DNA from: Holophagales bacterium
GTDB lineage: Bacteria > Acidobacteriota > Thermoanaerobaculia > UBA5066
DNA length: 64,000 bases
Direction of reading: 5' to 3'
Assembly: GCA_016716705.1 (NCBI GenBank)
Contig: JADJVF010000008.1
Span: forward strand, 84,501-148,500
Of this stretch, positions 8,383 through 17,034 are shown in pieces; the first letter of the stretch is position 1, and each line of letters opens with the position of its first letter. The position numbers and the translations under genes are program-made. Below the pieces are notes generated by a model. It was not told the origin of the DNA. It worked only from the letters and a program-made list of their open reading frames with translations, and did not search any database.

Positions 8383-9233
8383 GCCGCCACCTCGTACGGA
8401 TTCGGGAGGAGCCGGGCGGCGACCGCCGGCCCCACCTCCCGGCAGAGCTCCTCCTGCCCGACGTCCCGCAGCGCGGGGACGACGCCGAGGAGCCGGAAGC
8501 CCCGCCTCACGCTGCACGTCACCCGCGAAAGGAGCCGGAGCAGATCCGCGGGGGAAAGGAACACCTTCGTGAAGTCCTCGAGGGAAAGCGCGACGAGGCC
8601 CTCGGGCAGTCCCTGCCGGAACTCGTCGGTGAGGGGCCCGTCGAGGCGCAGCGCGCCTGCCGGCGGCTCGGGCACGACGGGCAGCTGGGAGAGCGCGACG
8701 AGCGCGCGCAGTCGCCCGGCGACGCGTGGCAGGTTCGCCCGGTCGACGCGGACGGTGTAGACGAAGCCGACGTCGCCGAGGGCGCCCACCTGCGTCACGC
8801 GGTCGGCGGAGCCGTCGACGATCGACGACGCGGCCCATCTCTCCTCGCGGACGAGGCGCACTGCACCGGCGAGGGCGGCGAGATTCTCGGCGCCCACGAG
8901 CGTCACCCCGCCTCGCCGGACTGCCCGGCCGAGAAGGAGCCGACCCAGGACGGACCGGCCCGGCAGGGTCTCGAGGACCTCGAGCCGCGCCGACGAGCGG
9001 CGCGCGAAGAGGTCGGTCGTCAGGACGACGTCGCCTTCCTCGACGAGGATCTCCGGCGCGGCCGTGCCGCTTCGGGCCTTCAGCCCGCCGTCGACCCCGA
9101 CGCTGAAGACGCTCACGGCGCCGGCCCTTCGGGCGATGGGCAGGAGGGCGTTCAGGAAGGTGGTCTTCCCCGACCCCTTCTCGAACCCGGTCACCGCCGT
9201 GACCCCTCCCGCGACGCCCGAAAGACCCTCCAC
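8379..9233 (-). CDS. kamB: lysine 5,6-aminomutase reactivase subunit KamB
   Basis: 284 residues with a P-loop near the N terminus (GFEKGSGKTT, residues 16-25), followed by SVFSVGVDGG. The remainder has no standard catalytic motif. Its position between kamA and kamC is the canonical kamA-B-C-D-E order of lysine-fermenting bacteria. KamB and KamC together restore inactivated KamDE. It starts 6 nt after kamA and its stop overlaps kamC. The assignment relies on synteny and the P-loop, since KamB is weakly conserved. Confidence 0.82.
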   Translation of the reverse strand: MEGLSGVAGGVTAVTGFEKGSGKTTFLNALLPIARRAGAVSVFSVGVDGGLKARSGTAAPEILVEEGDVVLTTDLFARRSSARLEVLETLPGRSVLGRLLLGRAVRRGGVTLVGAENLAALAGAVRLVREERWAASSIVDGSADRVTQVGALGDVGFVYTVRVDRANLPRVAGRLRALVALSQLPVVPEPPAGALRLDGPLTDEFRQGLPEGLVALSLEDFTKVFLSPADLLRLLSRVTCSVRRGFRLLGVVPALRDVGQEELCREVGPAVAARLLPNPYEVAA

Positions 9234-9239
9234 GCGGCC

Positions 9240-10508
9240 TCAGTCGTCGTTGCGCTTGTGGCGGATCAGGTCGCTCGGCTCGATCCGGCGCTTGTCCCCC
9301 GAGAGGAGCATCGCGACGCCGTCCTTCGCCCTGTACTTCGCGTCGTCCCCTTCGTCCTTCCTCGCCGCGTTCGCGGGGCCGCGCCCCTGCGGCCACGAGT
9401 AGGTCGTGATGACCCCCTCGTAGTTGCGCAGGACGGCCTTCCCCTCGGCCATCGAGATGAGGTAGTTCGGCATCACCGGGATCTTCCCGCCGCCGCCCGG
9501 CGCGTCGACGACGAACGTCGGGACGGCGAGGCCGGTCGTGTGGCCGCGGAGCGACTCGATGATCTCGATCCCCTTGGCGACCGACGTCCGGAAGTGGCTG
9601 ATCCCGAGCGAGAGGTCGCACTGGTAGATGTAGTAGGGCCGCACCCGGATCGTCATGAGCTTGTGGACGAGCTTCTTCATGACGACCGGGTCGTCGTTGA
9701 TCCCGCGCAGGAGGACGCTCTGGTTCCCGAGCGGGATGCCGGCGTCCGCGAGCTTCTCGCAGGCGGCCTTCGCCTCGGCGGTGATCTCCTTGGGGTGGTT
9801 GAAGTGGACGTTCACCCAGACCGGGTGGAACTGCTTGAGCATGTTCACGAGCCCGTCGGTGATCCGCTGCGGCAGGACGATCGGCATCCGCGTCCCGATC
9901 CGGATGATCTCGACGTGCGGGATCTCGCGGAGGCGCCGGAGGATCGACCGGAGCTTCTCGTCCGGGAGGACGAGCGGGTCGCCGCCGCTGAGGAGGACGT
10001 CGCGGACCGTCGGCGTGTTGCGGATGTACTCGATCGCCGCGGAGACGTTGTCCTCCGGCATGTCGACGTCCTCGTCGCCGACGAGCCGCCGCCGCGTGCA
10101 GTGCCGGCAGTTCATGCTGCAGATGTTCGTGACGAGGAGGAGCACCCGGTCCGGGTAACGGTGAGTCAGGCCCGGGACGGGGCTGTCGACGTCCTCGTGG
10201 AGCGGGTCGGCCATGTCCGACGGGTCGTCGTGCATCTCGGCGATCCGCGGCACCGACTGCATCCGCACCGGGCACTCCGGGTCGTCGCGGTCCATCAGCG
10301 CCGCGTAGTAGGGCGTGATCTCCATCGTGAACTTGCCGAGGCACTGCTGGATCTGCTCGCGCTCGAGGTCCGTCAGCTTCACGACCTTCTCGAGCGTCTC
10401 GATGTCCCGGATCCCGTTCTTCATGTGCCAGGTCCAGTCGTTCCACTCGGCGTCGGTGACGCCGGCGAAGAGCGGGATGGAGCGGAAGTCGACGGTCGGG
10501 TACTTCAT
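9240..10508 (-). CDS. kamA: lysine 2,3-aminomutase (radical SAM, PLP-dependent)
   Basis: 422 residues, the usual length. The radical SAM cluster motif is C130-SMN-C134-RH-C137. GGDPLVLPDEKL binds SAM, and PLP-binding Lys342 lies in PGGGGKIPV. KamA converts L-lysine to L-beta-lysine, the entry step of the pathway. The C terminus is lysine/arginine-rich (KDEGDDAKYRAKDG). It lies 9 nt after kce. EpmB, a shorter relative that modifies EF-P, is ruled out by length and by the operon. Confidence 0.96.
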   Translation of the reverse strand: MKYPTVDFRSIPLFAGVTDAEWNDWTWHMKNGIRDIETLEKVVKLTDLEREQIQQCLGKFTMEITPYYAALMDRDDPECPVRMQSVPRIAEMHDDPSDMADPLHEDVDSPVPGLTHRYPDRVLLLVTNICSMNCRHCTRRRLVGDEDVDMPEDNVSAAIEYIRNTPTVRDVLLSGGDPLVLPDEKLRSILRRLREIPHVEIIRIGTRMPIVLPQRITDGLVNMLKQFHPVWVNVHFNHPKEITAEAKAACEKLADAGIPLGNQSVLLRGINDDPVVMKKLVHKLMTIRVRPYYIYQCDLSLGISHFRTSVAKGIEIIESLRGHTTGLAVPTFVVDAPGGGGKIPVMPNYLISMAEGKAVLRNYEGVITTYSWPQGRGPANAARKDEGDDAKYRAKDGVAMLLSGDKRRIEPSDLIRHKRNDD

Positions 10509-10517
10509 CTCCGCGCC

Positions 10518-11341
10518 TCAGGCCTTCCGGAGCTTCAGCATCGCGCGGACGTCGTCGGGCCGCGCGAGGGGCCGGCCGCAGTCCTTCGCGATGCGGGCGG
10601 CGCGCTCGACGAGCTCGGCGTTGCTCGCCGCGAGGCGTCCCTTGCTGTAGTAGATGTTGTCCTCGAAGCCGACGCGGATGTTCCCGCCGAGGGCGAGGGC
10701 GCCGTAGATGGCGTCGAGGTTCGCCTTGCCGCCGATCCCCATGACGGTCCAGTGCGCCCCCTTCGGGAGCTTCCTCACGAAGAAGTCGAGGACGTCGACC
10801 TCGTACTTCGCCGAGCCGGGGACGTTCAGGACGAGGCCGTAGTGGTACGGCTCGTCGAGGAGCCCTTCCTTGATCAGGATGTGGCTCGCGTAGACGTGCC
10901 CGAGGTCGAAGCACTCGAGCGTCGGGCGGACGCCGTGCTCGCGCATCGCCTTCGCGAACTGCCGCATGACGGGGAGCGTGTTGACGATGTACTCGTCGCC
11001 GAAGTTGACCGTCCCGCAGTCGAGGCTCGCCATCTCGGGCGGAGCGTGACGGGCTGGAGGCGCTCCTCGGGCGTCATCCCGACGGCGCCCCCCGTCGTGC
11101 ACTCGACGACGATGTCGCACCGGCTTCGGACGAGCTCGATCGCCTTCCGGAAGACGGCGACGTCCTGCGTCGGCGAGCCGTCGTCGTGCCGCACGTGAAG
11201 GTGGAGGACGGCGGCGCCGGCCTCCCACGCCTCGAAGGCGCTCTGCGCGATCTCCTCGGGGGTGACCGGGAGGGCCGGTTGCGACTCCCGGGTCGTCTCG
11301 GCGCCGGTGACGGCGCAGGTGATGATGACCTTCTCGCTCAT
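10518..11341 (-). CDS. kce: 3-keto-5-aminohexanoate cleavage enzyme (frameshifted in this sequence)
   Basis: The N-terminal part (MSEKVIITCAVTGAETT, with Zn-binding HLH at residues 47-49, TTGGAVGMTPEERL) and the C-terminal part (MASLDCGTVNFGDEYI, ECFDLGHVYAS, GIGGKANLDAI) are both intact but lie in different frames. They join at about 11037-11042, where one base is missing from LRP-EMASLD; the total length is 3n+2. Kce condenses 3-keto-5-aminohexanoate with acetyl-CoA to give acetoacetate and 3-aminobutyryl-CoA. With the base restored it would be about 274 residues, normal for the family. Strong conservation on both sides argues for sequence error. Confidence 0.88.
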
Positions 11342-11418
11342 GTGAGCCTCCGGACGTTCGACGTCCGGCCGCGCCGCGCGCGGCGGACGCGGGAGGGGCG
11401 CCCGGCGGGCGCGGGCCC

Positions 11419-12450
11419 TCAGACGTAGCGGGTTTCGAAGAGCCGGCGGAGCTTCGCGTTCTCGCGCAGCTCGGCCAGCGTGATCTCGGCGTGCCCCTTC
11501 GTGTAGCCGTTGCCGACGATCATGGTGACGTCCTTGCCGACGCCCTCGGCGCCGAGCGCGGCCTTGCCGAAGTGCGTCGCCATGCTGAAGAAGTAGACGG
11601 TCCCTTCCTGCCGGCAGGGCAGGATGCTGCTCATCTCGGTGTTCTGCACGTTCACGCAGTTGAAGACGACGTCGTACTCGGCACCGCCGTTCGCGGCGAG
11701 GACGGCCTCCATCAGCGCGACCGGCTTCGTCGCGTCGGCCACGACGACCTCGTGGCAGAGGTCGAGGTCGCACAGCGTCGCGGCGTCCTCCTTCAGGTAG
11801 ACGTTCCCGACGACGCGCCCGGTCGGGCCGACGCGCTTCATCGCTTCCCACGCGACGAGCATCCCGCTCTTGCCCCCCGCGCCGAGGATGAGGACGCTCT
11901 GGCCCGGCTTCACGAGCTTGGCGGCCTGCGCCGGCGCCCCGGCGACGTCGAGCGCCGCGAGGGCGAGCCCCTCGTCCATGTCGGCCGGGAGCTTCGCGTA
12001 GATGCCGCTCTCGAAGAGGACGGCCTGCGCCTCCACCTCGACGCGGTCGATCTCGGGGTGGATCTTCAGGATCTTCGCGATCTTCAGCGGCGTCAGGCTG
12101 AGCGAGACGAGGCTCGCGATCCGGTCGCCCGGCTTCAGGTCCCGCCCCGCGAGCGCCGCGCCGACCTTCGCGACCGTTCCGATGAACATCCCGCCCGAGC
12201 CGGTGACGGGGTTCTGCATCTTCCCGCGCTCGGCGACGATCGAGAGGATCTTCGATTCGATCTTCGCGAGGTCGCCCCCGGCCTCTTCTTCGATCTGCGT
12301 GAAGCTCGCCGAGTCGATGTTCAGCGCGCTCACGTCGACGAGGATCTCGTTCTCGGCGATCGTCGAGAAGTCGTTGTCGAGGCGGAGCGCGGGCTGGGGA
12401 AGAACGCCCTTCGGTTCGAGGACGCGGTGGGAGCCGTACTTGCAGGCCAT
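11419..12450 (-). CDS. kdd: L-erythro-3,5-diaminohexanoate dehydrogenase
   Basis: 343 residues from the ATG at 12450, chosen because AAAGAGGG lies just upstream and family proteins begin near (K/R)YGSHRVLEP; an in-frame ATG at 12504 has no such support. Visible blocks are MFIGTVAKVG, SLVSLSLTPLKI, the nucleotide-binding ILGAGGKSGML and CVNVQNTEMSSILP. It oxidatively deaminates 3,5-diaminohexanoate to 3-keto-5-aminohexanoate with NAD(P)+. It is the first gene of the operon; 77 nt separate it from kce. Confidence 0.93.
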   Translation of the reverse strand: MACKYGSHRVLEPKGVLPQPALRLDNDFSTIAENEILVDVSALNIDSASFTQIEEEAGGDLAKIESKILSIVAERGKMQNPVTGSGGMFIGTVAKVGAALAGRDLKPGDRIASLVSLSLTPLKIAKILKIHPEIDRVEVEAQAVLFESGIYAKLPADMDEGLALAALDVAGAPAQAAKLVKPGQSVLILGAGGKSGMLVAWEAMKRVGPTGRVVGNVYLKEDAATLCDLDLCHEVVVADATKPVALMEAVLAANGGAEYDVVFNCVNVQNTEMSSILPCRQEGTVYFFSMATHFGKAALGAEGVGKDVTMIVGNGYTKGHAEITLAELRENAKLRRLFETRYV

Positions 12451-12547
12451 GGTCCCTCTTTGCGATCGCGTTTCAGGATCCGCCCGGTCGGGGCGGTCCG
12501 ACACGAAAGCGCCCCGCCGGGCCGATGGGCCGGGGGGCCGACCGGCG

Positions 12548-12556
12548 AGGATATCA
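12548..12556 (-). promoter_or_regulatory. candidate extended -10 promoter of the lysine operon
   Basis: On the minus strand this reads TGATATCCT, matching the extended -10 pattern TGnTATnnT, about 98 nt upstream of the kdd ATG in the 134-nt divergent gap. No clear -35 is seen. Confidence 0.35.
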
Positions 12557-12566
12557 GGACTTCGTG

Positions 12567-12572
12567 TAGCCT
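12567..12572 (+). promoter_or_regulatory. candidate -10 of the UbiA-family gene
   Basis: TGTAGCCT contains TAGCCT, 12 nt before the ATG at 12585. The short distance leaves room for only a few bases of leader. Confidence 0.3.
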
Positions 12573-12584
12573 TGACGTTCGCGC

Positions 12585-13568
12585 ATGACCCCTCGCACCG
12601 CGATCCGCCTCACCCGCCCCTTCACGCTCCTGCCGCCGCTCCTCGGCATCGTCTCGGGGGCCGTCTGCGCCTTCGGGAGCATCCACAACCCCGATCCGGC
12701 AAGGCGCGTCACCTGGGCCGTCGTGGGCGCCATCGCCCTCGGCTCCCTCTGCGCGTCCTTCCTGAATGCCGCCTCGAACGCCCTCAACCAGATCACCGAC
12801 CTCGAGGTCGACCGGGTCAACAAGCCGGACCGGCCGCTCGTCACGGGCGAGGCCGGGATCCGGGAGACGTGGATCCTGACCTGGATCCTCTACGTCCTGG
12901 CGATGGTTCCCGTCTGGTTCGTCGTCGTCCCGCCCCGCGAGGGGCTCGCCGCGCGCTTCCTCGCGCCGCTTTCGACGCACCAGACCTTCTTCCTCTTCCT
13001 CGGCGGCCTCGTCTTCACGCTCGTCTACTCGCTCCCGTCGTGGGGCCGGACGAAGCGCCTCGGCATCTGGGCCAACCTCACCATCGCCATTCCCCGAGGC
13101 GCGCTCCTGAAGGTCGCCGGCTGGACGATGGTGGCCCCGGCCCTCGCCCTCGAGCCGTGGGTCATCGGCTTTCTCTTCTTTCTCTTCCTCGTCGGCGCCG
13201 CCTCCACGAAGGACTTCTCCGACGTTCCGGGGGACCGTGCCGGGGGCTGCCGGACGCTTCCGATCCTCCACGGGAACCGGAAGGCCGTGGCGATCATGTC
13301 GCCCTTCTTCGTCCTGCCGTGGCTCCTCCTGATCCCGCTCGGATTCCTCCCCGACCCGCTCGCGCCCGAGCACCGCCTCCTGACAGGGAACCCCTGGCTC
13401 CTCGCGGCGCTCGGCGTCCTCCTCTCGGCGTGGGGTCTCTACACCGTCCGGCTCCTGAGAAGGAACCCCGACGAGCTCTCGACGACCGAGAACCACCCGT
13501 CGTGGACGCACATGTACCTGATGATGATGGCGGCGCAGGTCGGTTTCGCCCTCGCCTACGTTCTTTGA
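12585..13568 (+). CDS. UbiA-family membrane prenyltransferase
   Basis: 327 residues, about nine hydrophobic segments. The first Mg-prenyl diphosphate motif is N68QITD72LEVD76 followed by KPDRP; the second is STKDFSDVPGDRAGG (DxxxD). UbiA enzymes move a prenyl chain onto a ring or alcohol acceptor in the inner membrane. The sequence is closer in feel to geranylgeranylglyceryl-phosphate or homogentisate-type members than to CyoE/CtaB, and a separate ctaB exists at 58985. The acceptor cannot be named. The fused phytol kinase/DUF92 gene at 2336 could supply a salvaged prenyl diphosphate, but this is inference. Confidence 0.82.
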   Translation: MTPRTAIRLTRPFTLLPPLLGIVSGAVCAFGSIHNPDPARRVTWAVVGAIALGSLCASFLNAASNALNQITDLEVDRVNKPDRPLVTGEAGIRETWILTWILYVLAMVPVWFVVVPPREGLAARFLAPLSTHQTFFLFLGGLVFTLVYSLPSWGRTKRLGIWANLTIAIPRGALLKVAGWTMVAPALALEPWVIGFLFFLFLVGAASTKDFSDVPGDRAGGCRTLPILHGNRKAVAIMSPFFVLPWLLLIPLGFLPDPLAPEHRLLTGNPWLLAALGVLLSAWGLYTVRLLRRNPDELSTTENHPSWTHMYLMMMAAQVGFALAYVL

Positions 13569-13591
13569 GCGGGCGGACCCTTCCGATCGGG

Positions 13592-13597
13592 TACGAT
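13592..13597 (+). promoter_or_regulatory. candidate -10, leaderless spacing
   Basis: TACGAT ends 9 nt before the ATG at 13607, and no Shine-Dalgarno sequence fits between them. Confidence 0.3.
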
Positions 13598-13606
13598 CTT
13601 CCCGGC

Positions 13607-14146
13607 ATGAGCGCCCCACCGACCTGGCCTCCGACCGTTGACGTCCCCTCGCTCTCCGTTCGCTGGGAGGGGCTCGTCATCGTCATCGACGAGCAGACGA
13701 TCAACACCTTCCTCCACCGTGCGACGAGGCGGGTCCCCGAGGTTTCCGGCATCCAGGTCGAGGCCGACGGCGGCGTCCTCGGCCTGACGATCAAGGTGAA
13801 GAAGGGGGTCCGTTTCCCGCTCAAGAGCCGGGTCACGTCGATCCGCTTCCGCGACGGCTGGCTCGGCTTCTCGCTCGACGAGCTGAAGGTCTTCGGCTTC
13901 GTCCCGATCCCGCCCTGGGTCATCAAGCGGATCGTCGCCCACCAGCCCCCGGGCTTCGCCTTCTTCTACCCCGAGGACCGCGTCGTCGTCCTCAACCTCT
14001 CCACGGTCCTCCCGCCCGAGCTCTCGCTCGAGGTGCGCGAGGTCCGCTGCGAGAACGGCGAGATCCGCATCGCCTTCGGCCCGAGCCGCCTCCGGCTCGA
14101 CCGCCTCGTCGAGGCCATCGACCGCGACCCGTTCGACCTGGACTGA
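13607..14146 (+). CDS. unknown protein, 179 aa
   Basis: I do not recognise the family. No signal peptide or membrane segment is evident. The protein alternates short hydrophobic strands (LVIVIDEQTINTFL, VLGLTIKVKKGV, RVVVLNLSTVLP) in a way that suggests an all-beta or alpha/beta lipid-binding-like fold, somewhat like DUF2993/LmeA proteins, but without a motif to prove it. It lies 38 nt after the UbiA-family gene on the same strand. Reading-frame quality (GC-rich third positions, no internal stops, acidic end FDLD) supports a real gene. Confidence 0.65.
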   Translation: MSAPPTWPPTVDVPSLSVRWEGLVIVIDEQTINTFLHRATRRVPEVSGIQVEADGGVLGLTIKVKKGVRFPLKSRVTSIRFRDGWLGFSLDELKVFGFVPIPPWVIKRIVAHQPPGFAFFYPEDRVVVLNLSTVLPPELSLEVREVRCENGEIRIAFGPSRLRLDRLVEAIDRDPFDLD

Positions 14147-14769
14147 AGTGGATCGGGAGCGAGGGGGGGGGGAGGCTCGCCTCGAGCCTTCCCGCGACGC
14201 GTTTGGCGTCTCCCCTCGATACGGGACCGAAGTGGACCGGAAAGACGCGACGCCCGCCTCCCTGACCTGCTTCCGTGCGGTTCTCTCTCGTACGGCGGGT
14301 CTAGAATGTTCACCAGACGCAACGTCTCACTGCTGTTCTGTCCGGGGCGCGTGCGGAGGATCCAGTGATGAACGCACCGATGCCCATGCTGCTGCTTGCG
14401 CCGTCACGGGGGCCTGGGCGCGAGCGACAGAGGCCGGCCTCCACCGACCGGATCCAGCGGCCGCGGTCGGGTGGCAGCAGGGGCCGACATCGGGGGCTGG
14501 TCACCAGGATCCCGGGGCTGGGGAGGTCGGGGTGCCGCGGCGCCGGGGCGGGTGATGGGGACGCGGGGGGACGCGGTCGGGGGCCAGCGCCAGCGCGTAG
14601 CCTGGGGGGGGGCGGGCCGGCTCGACAGCCACGCACCCGTTCTTCAGGTTCGTCGAGGCGCTCGCCGCCTCGGGGATCACCGCCGGCTGCGGCCCGGGCT
14701 CGTTCTGCCCCGACCAGCCCGCCAGGGCCGTTCCTACCGGCTGGCCTCTACGGCCCTGGAGAGCCGGCC
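14147..14769. other. gene-poor region; possible decayed or frameshifted small secreted protein
   Basis: About 620 bases without a firm gene. A 7-bp stem (AGGCTCG/CGAGCCT, 14173-14189) follows the preceding gene but has no T tract. TAGAAT occurs near 14301. From the ATG at 14368, MNAPMPMLLLA runs into a frame that, with one extra base near 14400, would continue AVTGAWARATEAG, giving a plausible signal peptide and a short protein ending about 14555. G runs follow. The evidence is too weak to call a gene. Confidence 0.3.
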
Positions 14770-15366
14770 TCAGTCGATGACGACCTTCACGTGGGCGTCG
14801 TCGCTCGTCACCTCGATGACGTCGCCGCGTGAGGCCTGCTTCATCTCCGAGAAGAGGGCTTCGATGTCGAGGTCGCGGTCGCCGGAGACGGCCGCCTCCA
14901 TGAACCGCGCGGGGAAGCGGATCGTGACGATCTCGCGCGGCGGTCCGTCCTCCTCACCGACCCCTTCCTTCACCGTCAGGTGGATCTCGCCCTTCTCCTT
15001 CCGGAAGGTGAGCTCGCCTTCGTCGTGCACTTTCACGACGTCGGTCCCCTCGGGCTTCTCGGAGAGCTCCTTCCAGGCATCGCGAACGATCTCCGCGGCC
15101 ACCGTGTCGTCGAAGTGGAGGTTCGCCTCGCGCTCCAGCTTTCCGGCCGAGACGGCGTGGAGGCCGCTCCGGAAGAGGAACCACGGAACGGTGATGTTCA
15201 CCTTCTCCGTGTGTCCCGGGGTCCCCGTCTCCTCGATCACCATCCGGAGGAACCTCGGCCGCCCGCCGTGCCCGGTTCCCTCCGGAGGGGGAACGACGAG
15301 CGCATAGCCGAGAAGGAACAGCGCGAACCAGAAGAAGGCGTTTCCAGTGGACCTGAGCTCCCTCAT
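14770..15366 (-). CDS. unknown membrane-anchored protein, 198 aa
   Basis: Unrecognised. A single N-terminal hydrophobic segment (residues about 8-25, AFFWFALFLLGYALVV) is followed by a Pro/Gly linker and a charged, beta-rich domain (VKVHDEGELTFRKEKGE, DVIEVTSDDAHVKVVID). This suggests an anchored domain exposed outside the membrane, or a signal anchor. It lies downstream of the TlpA-like gene (59-nt gap) on the same strand, so the two may share a transcript. Confidence 0.65.
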   Translation of the reverse strand: MRELRSTGNAFFWFALFLLGYALVVPPPEGTGHGGRPRFLRMVIEETGTPGHTEKVNITVPWFLFRSGLHAVSAGKLEREANLHFDDTVAAEIVRDAWKELSEKPEGTDVVKVHDEGELTFRKEKGEIHLTVKEGVGEEDGPPREIVTIRFPARFMEAAVSGDRDLDIEALFSEMKQASRGDVIEVTSDDAHVKVVID

Positions 15367-15424
15367 GTCGGTCTCCCCGCCTTGAGAAACGAAGCGGGGT
15401 CGAAAAGGTTCCCGGCCCCTCCGG

Positions 15425-16048
15425 TCAGGAAACGGCGGTCCTGGCCGGGAGCGCCCGGGCCGTCAGGGCGCTGAAGAGCGACCGGGTGGCCGGCGACGAC
15501 CAGTCCTGGGCGCCCACCTGGTGGATCAGGATCGTCCCGTCCGGGGCGAGGATCCAGGTCTCGGGGAACTTCTCGGTCCCGAAGGCCGAGGCGGCGCTCT
15601 TCTTCGGATCGAGGGCGAGGGGAAGGTCCGCCGCGTTCCGCTTCGCGAGGAAGCCGTCGACCGTCTTCCAGTCCTCGTCGACCGAGACGGCGACGAGCTC
15701 GATCCGCGGGTCGGCCTTCGCCTCCTTCCACCAGGCGAGGAGGCCCGGGAGCTCCTCCTCGCACGGAGGGCACCAGGTCGCCCAGAAGTGGACGACGAGG
15801 AGCTTTCCGGAGGGGGCAGACAGGTCGCGGCTGGTCCCGTCCTTCATCGTGACCGGGCTCGGGCCGGGCCTGACGGCGGCGGGGTTCGACATGCCCTGGC
15901 CCGTCCCGGGCATCGCGGCTGCGGCCGGGGGCGGTTCGGTAACCTTCACCGAGCCCTTCGTGAGGGCTCCGCGGTAGGTGAGTCCGAGGGCGATCGTGAC
16001 GATCGCTCCGAGGGTGACGAGGGCGATCCGGTTCCTGGAGAGGTTCAT
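15425..16048 (-). CDS. TlpA-like membrane-anchored thioredoxin
   Basis: 207 residues. An N-terminal anchor (residues 7-24) and a Pro/Ala linker lead to a thioredoxin/AlkC-TSA fold with WATWCPPCEEE (C93, C96), VAVSVDEDW and the cis-Pro region FPETWILAPDG. TlpA/ResA proteins reduce disulfides in the periplasm, often for cytochrome c or CuA assembly. The ATG overlaps the stop of the upstream TIGR02757 gene (ATGA). The partner is not shown by context. Confidence 0.85.
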   Translation of the reverse strand: MNLSRNRIALVTLGAIVTIALGLTYRGALTKGSVKVTEPPPAAAAMPGTGQGMSNPAAVRPGPSPVTMKDGTSRDLSAPSGKLLVVHFWATWCPPCEEELPGLLAWWKEAKADPRIELVAVSVDEDWKTVDGFLAKRNAADLPLALDPKKSAASAFGTEKFPETWILAPDGTILIHQVGAQDWSSPATRSLFSALTARALPARTAVS

Positions 16049-16962
16049 GCGGGGAGGGCTCCTGTCGCGCGGAATAGTACCGGGGGGCGCCCGGAGGGGC
16101 TCGCGGCCCGGCAGACGGGGCGAATGGCGCAGTCGCCGCACCGGGACCGGTGCGGGTCGCGAACGCACTCGGCGAGGATGCCGAGGCGGGAAAGCGACCA
16201 GTCGAACCGGACCGGGTCGGCGGGGTCGATCCTCGAAAGCCACCCGGTCGCCTCGCGCGCGGCGCGGAGGTCGGCCGTCGGGCGGGCCGTCAGGCCGAGG
16301 TAGCGGGAGATCCGGTGGACGTGGGTGTCCATCGGGAGGAGGAGGCGCGCCGGGGAGAAGCCGCCCCCCTTCCAGAGGCCGAGGTCGACGTCGCCGCTCC
16401 TCACCATCCAGCGCAGGAAGAGGTGGGCCCTCTTGCATGCCCCTCCCTCTCCGGGGGAGGGGAGGAGGAAGCGGAGTCCCCGCGGCAGGTGGCCCGCCGG
16501 CACGCCCGATCTCTCCCGAAGCACGGAGAAGAAGCGGTCGAGGGCGGAAACGTAGTCGGCTCCGCCCTCGTCCCCGGCGGCGAGGAGGCTGCCGAGGGAG
16601 CCCTCGGCGCGGAGCGTCTCGCCGACGGCCCGGAGGAACGGCCGGAGGGATCCGGCATCGACCCACCTGTGGACGAAAGCGTCCAGGCCCGCCTCCTCGC
16701 CGCCGCGCTTTCGAAGGGTCGAGGCCGGGTGCGGCCCGAGGGCGCCGAAGAGACGCTCGAGGGAGGCGTTGATCGAGGCGACGCGCCCGAACGCGAGCGA
16801 AGAGGCGAGAAACGCAGCGGCCTCCCGGTCGTCCGGCCGCCCGTAACGGTGTGGAAAGAGAAGCGGATCGGAGTCGAGGCGCTTCCCGCGCCAGGCCTCC
16901 TCGAGGGCGCGGAGGCGCGACGCGAGCGCAGGAACGTCCGGGGGCAGGAGGCGCCGTCTCAT
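16045..16962 (-). CDS. TIGR02757 (DUF2400) family protein, HhH-GPD-like
   Basis: 305 residues. Characteristic blocks: RYGRPDDREAAAFLASSLAFGR, a central helical region, LLLPMDTHVHRISRYLGL, and a C-terminal RCGDCAIRPVC cysteine set that resembles the iron-sulfur loop of endonuclease III-type glycosylases. The family is thought to be a DNA glycosylase relative, but its reaction is not established. It diverges from hflX with a 72-nt gap. Confidence 0.8.
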   Translation of the reverse strand: MRRRLLPPDVPALASRLRALEEAWRGKRLDSDPLLFPHRYGRPDDREAAAFLASSLAFGRVASINASLERLFGALGPHPASTLRKRGGEEAGLDAFVHRWVDAGSLRPFLRAVGETLRAEGSLGSLLAAGDEGGADYVSALDRFFSVLRERSGVPAGHLPRGLRFLLPSPGEGGACKRAHLFLRWMVRSGDVDLGLWKGGGFSPARLLLPMDTHVHRISRYLGLTARPTADLRAAREATGWLSRIDPADPVRFDWSLSRLGILAECVRDPHRSRCGDCAIRPVCRAASPSGRPPVLFRATGALPA

Positions 16963-17017
16963 CGGGTAGGAAGCATATCCGGCGAGGGTCTCTTTCGGAC
17001 CCGTCCCGGCGCTTTGT

Positions 17018-17026
17018 TGGTATCCT
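17018..17026 (+). promoter_or_regulatory. candidate extended -10 promoter of hflX, leaderless spacing
   Basis: TGGTATCCT matches TGnTATnnT and ends 8 nt before the GTG at 17035, the distance expected if transcription begins at the start codon. Confidence 0.4.
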
Positions 17027-17034
17027 GTGCGGCT

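Noticed and set aside
11030..11050. Programmed frameshift in kce
   Set aside because: No slippery heptamer or downstream structure is evident, and six other genes show similar one-base shifts, so error is simpler.
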